Assembly: GCA_916610825.1 (NCBI GenBank)
Contig: OU744452.1
Location: 3,941,543 to 4,005,542, forward strand
DNA: 64,000 bases
Source of the DNA: Haliclystus octoradiatus
Lineage: Eukaryota > Cnidaria > Staurozoa > Stauromedusae > Haliclystidae
Direction: 5' to 3'
The stretch's first letter is position 1; each line of letters starts with the position of its first letter. The notes below the pieces were generated by a model, which was given only the letters and a program-made list of their open reading frames with translations, was not told the origin of the DNA and made no database searches. A program made the translations under genes and the position numbers. Below, piece by piece: positions 56,576 through 64,000 of the stretch.

Positions 56576-56845
56576 CTAAATGATCATCTTCTTGTATTCA
56601 GGACTTCTCCAGCCAGTATCATCGCTAAATCCAATGCCATCGTTATCATCATGATAATTGGTAACAATGTTTCCAGCAGCAGCAGTCGACGTGACAGTAA
56701 ATTCCATTCTTTTCTGTCCACAGCGTTGGCGATCCAATGCCTCTTGAACTTTCTTCTCCGTACATGGTTCACACGGAACAAAAACTCTTTTTATCCTTCC
56801 AGAAGGAGCAACTTTATCAATATATCTTCCTCTCGATTTGGGCAT
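56576..56845 (-). CDS. Unrecognised 89-codon ORF
   Basis: The frame starts MPKSRGRYIDKVAPSGRIKR, contains FVPCEPCTEKK, and ends DTGWRSPEYKKMII before TAG. The start context (AAAAAATG) is reasonable and the composition is protein-like. No family is recognised. It lies downstream of the KDZ-like exons at 57157-57535 on the same strand and could belong to the same element, but no linking splice sites are clear. Confidence 0.4.
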   Translation of the reverse strand: MPKSRGRYIDKVAPSGRIKRVFVPCEPCTEKKVQEALDRQRCGQKRMEFTVTSTAAAGNIVTNYHDDNDGIGFSDDTGWRSPEYKKMII

Positions 56846-57156
56846 TTTTTAGAAATCTAATCAAACCGATAGTCCAATTTTCTGTTCTGTTTCTTTGGTC
56901 TTGTTAAGAAACTACTTTGTGATAATGAGATCAGAGAGAAGAGATAAGAGTAGCCTAAGATAAGAGAGTCTCTTTTCATGTATATTGTCATATATATTTT
57001 TATCTCTTTTGTATGGTTATTACCTATGGAAATGGCGAGGAAAGGGTGGTATCTTTGCAACAAGTAATACATCTTAATAACAAAGCAACGGCCCAAATGT
57101 ATAAAACGAATGCAATGAAACTACTGTATTAAAAATACCCATCAGAATCATTGTAC

Positions 57157-57535
57157 CTAGCTTTTTGTTCTTCCGCTCAGAGAAATAAAGGATAGCATCA
57201 TTCAGAAGATCTTCCCTATTTGCAGCTGTCATTTCCTTTGTGATTGCACTAAATTCCCGTAAACTATAAAAATGTTGTAGTCCTGCAGAGATCAGATATG
57301 AATGAGTTAAATATATTACAGAATAAACAAGAAGAATGGATAAAATTTTGAAACGAATAACTAAATTCTCTTGTTTTACTCTTTTTCGTTGTACCAGCAT
57401 TGTAATAGGAATCAACAAATTGATCAACTACAGATTGGTCTTCTAAAAAAGACTGTTCCCAAACCAACGTAAATCATCAGAGGCTCCAGCAGACTTTTTC
57501 ATCACAAGGCCAAAGCATCCATCAGCTGCAAAAAC
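57157..57535 (-). pseudogene. KDZ-like transposase remnant
   Basis: From an acceptor (GGTTTTTGCAG) at 57536, the sequence reads DGCFGLVMKKSAGASDDLRW, then after a one-base shift FLEDQSVVDQFVDSYYNAG. The stretch D-FGL--K-S-G with FL-D---VD-FV--Y is typical of KDZ (Kyakuja/Dileera/Zisupton) transposases. An exon at 57157-57282 (acceptor CTCTGCAG, donor GTACAA) continues HFYSLREFSAITKEMTAANR, EDLLNDAILYFSERKNKKL. The frameshift makes this copy non-functional. Family assignment is from motif memory. Confidence 0.5.
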
Positions 57536-57539
57536 CTTT

Positions 57540-59078
57540 ATACATGATTCCTAGAAAAACCATGTGCCACAACTCATCTTCAACAAAGGCTATATCTCAA
57601 AGTTAACAAAGAAACATACAGAGAAGTGTATCGTTAGAACTAGACTACTCCTTCATTATATGAATAATTAAACCTTTGGACAAGCAAAACAGGTATTTCC
57701 ACGTTCAAAACCGGTGTCATTACCTTAATTGACAAGGTAATGGAATTGCCTATTAATAGAAAAAGCAGCTGGCAACCATTAGAAAGAAATTATTTAGCTT
57801 TCTTTCTAATTTAACTTAATATTCTTCTTCTAGCACAAAATATTCATTACTAATAACACCCTGAGACATTTTACCAGTATTCTAGAAAACAACCTCTTTG
57901 CAAAACCGTATAGAAATCTTGAATCTGCAGTGAAGAAAAAGGATAAGCTATCAACGGATAAGCTATCAACTCCAACTCTATTTTGACAATATTAATGATG
58001 CTGGCCCTATCAAGCTTTGATTATAATAAGACTTACAAACAAACAATGGGGTCAAAGCTGCGTATGTGCAATAGATTGCATCACAAAACTTTCTGAGAGG
58101 TACTTGGCATTCCGGCCAGTAGGCCTACAAGAGATGAAAGATAATCCATGAATTGGAATGAAAAGGCAATAGTTGGACTGGAGGGTGCTCCGGGCCAAAA
58201 TCCATTTTTTATTAGTAAGGCGGCTTCACTCTGGCAAGAACAGAACATTGTGATAGCCTAGTGTTGGAATCCTTCAAATAAAAGAGACATAATAATGAAA
58301 AATGCATATATATCGGTAGCCTGTGTAATATCACAGATCAAACATTTTTCGTTCTAACATTCTGAGAATGTCTTGGTCTGTGTCCGGGCAGGCTGGGATA
58401 TTGATCATTTTTTATCACAGTATCAGCTGAGCTATACAAGTATTAATGCAAGTATTTAAATCCGCATAAATTTACATAATCCCACAATCAGCTTCAAGTA
58501 ATTTGCAATATTTCATCAAATAAATTTATCACTGATTGTGTGCACAAGAAAGTGAAGCCTGTCAACAAATAGAAGAATGATTTTATAAATTCACCACTAT
58601 TTCTATTACAAAATAAATGATAAATTGAGTCTAGCCTATTGAGCCCTGTAGGCAGGGGCACCATATGAGGACGAAAATGGCAGAGTCTTCAAACACCTTC
58701 CAAATTTCAAGACAAAATGTTTACACTATACGTTTTCTACTACTTATATTATATAAAAGGGCACCTTCTGCCCTGCCGGCTCAGATGCCCCTGAGTCTTA
58801 ACCATAATCAACATGTTGCAATTGGGATTTTACATTGTTTAAACACTCTGCTGAATGTAGGCATATGTCCATTAATTAATTACCTAACCCGTCAATACAT
58901 GTTATTTTTTTCGGGAACACAGAATAGCAAATCGATTCTTTGCAAAATTCAATTTTACCACCAATAATCTGGAAGGGCACATGTTTTCTTTAACCTAATA
59001 TGAAGAAGCAAATTAAAGAAAAAATTAACAAAAACCAATAAACATCGACTTAACATACATCGGCTACTCATTGACATT
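57540..59078. other. No recognised gene
   Basis: Mixed AT-rich sequence. An open frame at 58665-58967 has no recognisable motif. No RNA gene or shared repeat was seen. Confidence 0.4.
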
Positions 59079-59500
59079 TTCCTATTGAATTAAACCCGAA
59101 GTGGATATGTTTGTGCATGGTGCATGTTTATTCAAGGTTTCATGTAATATACTTTGTAATAATTCAGCTGCTTTACCTATACCTTCAGAAATTATAGCTG
59201 TATTAAAAGTGGACAGGCCTGCATTCAAGAGGTCTTCCAAGAATGCTACCTTGTTAAGGTGCCTGTATGATCTCATGGTTTTGAGTTGTTTTTCAGGGGC
59301 TTGAATGCTTCAATATATTGTTGCCGTCAACCCAAAATGATCTGAGCTGCATAGCCTACACGTGTTACAGAGCATACACCACCATTTTGACTGACCGATG
59401 CAGAAGATAATAGATAATCTATACATGTTTCAATGGTTTCAGTAATGTGAGAATGTAATTCAAATTGTGATATTAAATCAAGTAGAGAATAATAGTGAAT
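59079..59500 (-). pseudogene. LINE endonuclease/linker relic
   Basis: The minus strand gives the end of an endonuclease region (LLDLISQFELHSHITETIET, CIDYLLSSAS). It then gives the linker that precedes RT in Jockey/CR1-type LINEs (NKVAFLEDLLNAGLSTFNTA, LLQSILHETLNKHAP). No RT follows to the left. The GT-rich tract at 59503-59560 lies beyond the right end. Confidence 0.5.
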
Positions 59501-59656
59501 TTTTGTGTGTGTGTAATATAATTGTGTGTGTGTTACAGTGTTTGTGTGACATTGGTGTATCCATAGACAAGAGGGACAACACCGATAATTGTGTTTTATT
59601 TTATCATATGCTACGAATTTTGATTCTTAAGTACTGTATCTGATTGTACGCTATAA

Positions 59657-59706
59657 CGTCGAAAAGTTTAACGTCGAAAAACTTTTTTCGACGTTAAATT
59701 TTCGAC
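59657..59706. repeat. Near-perfect 22-bp palindrome
   Basis: GTCGAAAAGTTTAACGTCGAA is followed after a few bases by its inverse. Sub-motifs TTCGACGTTAAA and GTCGAAAA repeat in both arms. It precedes a patch of GC-rich palindromes (TTGCCGCGCGGCAA) at 59750-59765 and then the satellite at 59884. Confidence 0.7.
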
Positions 59707-59883
59707 ATAAATCCCAAAATGTACGTTTTTCCACGTGCATCTACGAGATTTTGCCGCGCGGCAAAAATTGTCGCCGCAATTTTGCACGAAATGACGTAGA
59801 TACAAGAAGGAGCCGGCACAATTTGCCGCGGAAGTAAAATAGTTACCGCAATTTTACACGAAACGAAAACCTAAAATATCGAC

Positions 59884-61210
59884 AGCGTGCACCTAAAACA
59901 GAGGCGTGGATGTAAAAGTTTTTAAATGTTAAGAGCGTGCACCTATCTCATGGGCGTGCACTTAATTTTTTTAAAATATGAATAATATTACCGGCGTGCA
60001 TCTATCGTATGGGCGTGCACTTATAACTTGAATTTAAATATGAAGAATATCACCGGCGTGTACTTATAGTAGGGGCGTGCACATAAAATTAAATAAGAAT
60101 ATTACTGGAGTGCACTTATCGTATGAGCGTGCACTTATTATAACTTGAATTTAAATATGAAGAACATTACCGGCGTGCACCCTATCGGATCGTCTAAATA
60201 TAAATAATAGTACCGGCGTGCACCTATAGCAGGGCGTGCACTTAAAAACTTTTTTAAATACGAATATTATCGGCGTGTACATAGCAGGAGCGTGCACATG
60301 AAGCTAAATATAAAGAATATTACCGGCGTGCACCTATAGCAGGGCGTGCACTTAAAACTTGAATTTAAATATTTAAATATGAAGATTATTACCGGCGTGC
60401 ACCTATAGCAGGGCGTGCACATAAAACTAAATATAAAGAATATTACCGGCGTGCACCTATAGCAGGGTGTGCACTTAAAAGTTGAACTTAAATATGAAGA
60501 ATGTTACCGGCGTGCACATAAAACTAAATATAAAGAATATTACCGGTGTGCACCTATAGGAGGGCGTGCACTTAAAACTTAAATTTAAATATGAAGAATG
60601 TTACCTGCATGCACATAAAACTAAATATAAAGAATATTACCGGCGTGCACCTATAGGAAGGTGTGCACTTAAAACTTAAATTTAAATCTAAAGAATGTTA
60701 CCGGCGTGCACATAAAACTAAATATAAAGAATATTACCGGCGTGCACCTATAGGAGGGCGTGCACTTAAAACTTAAATTTAAATCTGAAGAATGTTACCG
60801 GCGTGCACATAAAACTAAATATAAAGAATATTACCGGCGTGCACCTATAGGAGGGCGTGCACTTAAAACTTAAATTTAAATCTGAAGAATGTTACCGGCG
60901 TGCACATCAAACTAAATATAAAGAATATTACCGGCGTGCACCTATAGCAGGGCGTGCACTTAAAACTTGAATTTAAATATGAAGATTATTACCGGCGTGC
61001 ACCTATAGCAGGGCGTGCACATAAAACTAAATATATAGAAGAGTACCGACGTGCACATATAGCAGGGCGCGCACTTAAAAAACTTTTTTACATATGGATA
61101 TTACTGGTGTGTACCTATCGCATGGTGGTGCAATCAAAATTTCAATTTAAATATGAAGACTATTAAACCAACGTGCACCTATATAGCAGGGGCGTGCACT
61201 TGAAACTTTT
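59884..61210. repeat. GGCGTGCAC satellite/minisatellite array
   Basis: Roughly 30 occurrences of GCGTGCAC are spaced about 25-60 bp apart in a two-part unit. One part is ATTACCGGCGTGCACCTATA plus GGGCGTGCACTTAAAACTTG. The other is AATGTTACCGGCGTGCACAT plus AAAACTAAATATAAAG. Together they make a composite of about 95 bp. Units in the middle (60500-60960) are the most alike, and both edges are diverged. Confidence 0.9.
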
Positions 61211-61713
61211 AACTATATTACATTTGAATTTATCTTATTTACACGTACACTAACTTTGTTCGCTTTGTTATGACAGATTCCCCACTGTTAAACAGACACA
61301 ATCCCGGTGGCAAAAGGATACTGCGGAAATACACTACATTTTTGAGAAATAGTCAAACCATGGTCAAACGTAATAGTGAAACAAAGAACTACGTGATAAA
61401 ACGATGGATTAAATTGTTCACCCCGATAAACGATTACGATGAGAAAAATTGGATTGCAAAATTCAGATTTTAGTCTCCTTTTCAAATTTGTTGAGAGTTT
61501 TGAGAAATCAACTTTGAATTGGAAAAATAAAAAATTACCGTATTTTGTTGGATTTTAGGAACTTTTTAGGAGCATTTTCAAGTTTTGTTCTTTGCAGAGG
61601 CTGGAATTACCGTGTTAAACCCCCCCCCCAAAAAAAAATATATATCTAATAACTTATAGTATTAACCTAATACGAGGGTGTATTATTTTATTACAATTCC
61701 ATCTTAAATTTAT

Positions 61714-62226
61714 TTCAAAGTGAATGATAGCAACAAAAAACTACAAGAAGTGATGTTGAAAAAATTTCGGTATTATTCATTATACCATCGTCAGTTCAAA
61801 TACATTTACAATTTTACATTCACGGAAGATATTATCGGAAGACATTCACATTCACACAATAAAACTATGGATGAATCACAACATTTATTTTCGGTAGAGA
61901 AAAATGCAGCAATAAATTCGACTGTGTAGTACATGAAATGTTAATTATCCTTGATAAAAAACCTCACAATGCACTCAGAGTGACTCTATCCGTTCCCGAC
62001 TCCTTTTGTAAAGTACTGCATAAATATAGCACATTTGTAATTGACTAGGTTCCTTCCTTTTTCATTGTTTAATTTCTAGCAGTATTATAACAATTACAAT
62101 GTGTTAAATTTATAAATCCATTATAGCCTATAAATAATTTGTAAATTAATATTTATTATTTTGAACTGACGATGGTATAATAAATAATCTATTTGTAGTT
62201 TTTTGTTACTATCTTTCACTCTGAAA
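61714..62226. mobile_element. Inverted-repeat element of about 510 bp
   Basis: Arms at 61714-61801 and 62160-62226 are inverted copies (AACAAAAAACTACAA; ATTATACCATCGTCAGTTCA). A 21-bp insert is present only in the left arm. The centre is non-coding. It lies between the two satellite arrays. Confidence 0.7.
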
Positions 62227-62269
62227 TGTTTCACGAAGAAACTTTTGATCAATCTCAAATTTAGTTTTC

Positions 62270-64000
62270 GAAATTAAACTTATCAAGTAACAACGCGACA
62301 TTCCGTATACTTTTAATTTTAAAGGGTTTTTTCATCAAGCTATTCATTTTCGACATGAAACATATCGGGACACAACGCGATTCTAATCACTAACAATAAC
62401 ACATGAATTTGATTCATTACAAACTATACTCAAATAACTTTAATTGATAGTTAAAACTGCATAAGAAGGTGTATCTATATGTTACGTTTCTATAATGTCC
62501 AATACTTTTCATTTTAAAGGGTTTTTTAATCAAGTTATTCATTTTCGACATTAAACCTATCAGGACACAACGCGATTTGCATCACTAACAATAACACATG
62601 AATTTGATTCATTACAAACTCTACTTAACTAACTATAATTGATAGTTATTACTTCATACGAATGTGTATCTATATGTTACGTTTCTATAGTGTCCAATAC
62701 TTTTCATTTTAAAGGGTTTTTTAATCAAGTTATTCATTTTCGACATTAAACCTATCGGGACACAACGCAATTTTCACACAACGCGCTTTGCATCACTAAC
62801 AATAACACATGAATTTGATTCATTACAAACTCTACTTAACTAATTATAATTGATAGTTATTACTTCATACGAATGTGTATCTATATGTTACCTTTCTACA
62901 GTGTCCAATACTTTTCATTTTAAAGGGTGTTTTAATCAAGTTATTCATTTTTGACATTAAACCAATCGGGGCAGAACGCGATTCTCATCACTAACAATAA
63001 CACATGAATTTGATTCATTACAAACTATACTTAAATAACTATAATTGATAATTAAAACTACATAAGAAGGTGTATCTATATATTACGTTTCTACAGTGTC
63101 CAATACTTTTCATTTTAAAAGGTTTTTTAATCAAGTTATTCATTTTCGACATTAAACCTATCGGGACACAACGCGATTTTCAAACAACGCGATTTTCATC
63201 ACTAACAATAACACATGAATTTGATTCATTACAAACTCTACTTAAATAACTATAATTGATAGTTAAAACTACATAAGAAGGTGTATCTATATGTTACCTT
63301 TCTACAGTGTCCAATACTTTTCATTTTAAAGGGTTTTTTAATCAAGTTATTCATTTTCGACATTAAGCCTATCGGGACACAACGCGATTTTCATCACTAA
63401 CAATAACACATGAATTTGATTCATTACAAACTCTACTTAACTAACTATAATTGATAGTTAAAACTACATAAGAAGGTGTATCTATATGTTACCTTTCTAC
63501 AGTGTCCAATACTTTTCATTTTAAAGGGTTTTTTAATCAAGTTATTCATTTTCGACATTAAGCCTATCGGGACACAACGCGATTTTCATCACTAACAATA
63601 ACACATGAATTTGATTCATTACAAACTATACTTAAATAACTATAATTGATAGTTAAAACGACATAAGAAGGTGTATCTATATGTTACGTTTCTACAGTGT
63701 CCAATACTTTTCATTTTAAAGGGTTTTTTAATCAAGTTATTCATTTTCGACATTAAACCTATCGGGACACAACGCGATTTTCATCACTAACAATAACACA
63801 TGAATTTGATTCATTACAAACTATACTTAAATAACTATAATTGATAGTTAAAACGACATAAGAAGGTGTATCTATATGTTACGTTTCTACAGTGTCCAAT
63901 ACTTTTCATTTTAAAGGTTTTTTTAATCAAGTTATCCATTTTCGACATTAAACCTATCGGGACACAACGCGATTTTCATCACTAACAATAACACATGAAT
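62270..64000. repeat. 195-bp satellite array, open at the right edge
   Basis: The marker CATTTTCGACAT recurs at 62345, 62540, 62735, 62946, 63141, 63352, 63547, 63742 and 63937. The period is 195 bp, with two 211-bp variants that carry an extra 16 bp around ACAACGCGATTTTC. The first monomer is the most diverged, as expected at an array edge. There is no coding capacity. The array continues beyond the window. Confidence 0.95.

Noticed and set aside
59640-64000. CRISPR-like array
   Set aside because: The repeats are contiguous diverged satellite units, not short identical repeats with unique spacers, and the genome is eukaryotic.

Overview
The window looks like nuclear DNA of an AT-rich invertebrate animal. 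It contains spliced genes with GT/AG introns, tRNA-derived SINEs, non-LTR and LTR retrotransposons, several DNA-transposon families and two satellite arrays. I see no bacterial-style operons and cannot name the species. Most of the sequence is transposable-element material of very different ages.

The main host gene is on the minus strand and reads as a DENND10 (FAM45-type DENN domain) homologue. It runs from a start codon at 42630 leftwards to at least 5053. Eight coding exons join in phase (37, 191, 33, 196, 112, 170, 39 and 95 nt; 291 codons). The last roughly 55-65 codons were not found and may lie left of the window. Intron 1 is about 22.6 kb and intron 2 about 9.1 kb, and both are packed with mobile elements. 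A second, less certain minus-strand gene ends at 46456. Its two best exons are phase-compatible and end in a motif resembling a GTF2I repeat.

Layout: 1-5050 has two possible plus-strand exons, a 184-bp MITE, a decayed TTF/hAT transposase, a gag zinc-knuckle relic and a SINE. 5053-10637 holds DENND10 exons 2b-8 with two SINEs and a palindromic MITE in the introns. 10638-19775 (intron 2) holds a gag relic, a LINE relic and a complete but decayed LTR retrotransposon (14196-18065) with 5-bp target duplications. 19967-42593 (intron 1) holds a tyrosine-recombinase relic, a foldback element, a 963-bp TTAA-flanked element, L2/CR1-like LINEs, a THAP/Harbinger-type transposase, a 20-bp minisatellite family, a 3-kb giant inverted repeat and a nearly intact RTE-like LINE. 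44929-45891 is a second, almost identical copy of the 963-bp element. 48720-56463 is a three-layer nest: a LINE interrupted by a full-length Ty3/Gypsy element with identical 219-bp LTRs (49652-54109) and, separately, by a GTTCATGAAC-rich palindromic element (56081-56330). 57157-57535 is a KDZ-like transposase relic. 59884-61210 is a GGCGTGCAC satellite, and 62270-64000 is a 195-bp satellite that runs off the right edge.

The elements most worth follow-up are the young Gypsy element, the TTAA pair, the TTCATGAA palindrome family, the 627/635-bp inverted repeat, and the DENND10 gene as an insertion reservoir. All homology calls are by eye; no database search was run.
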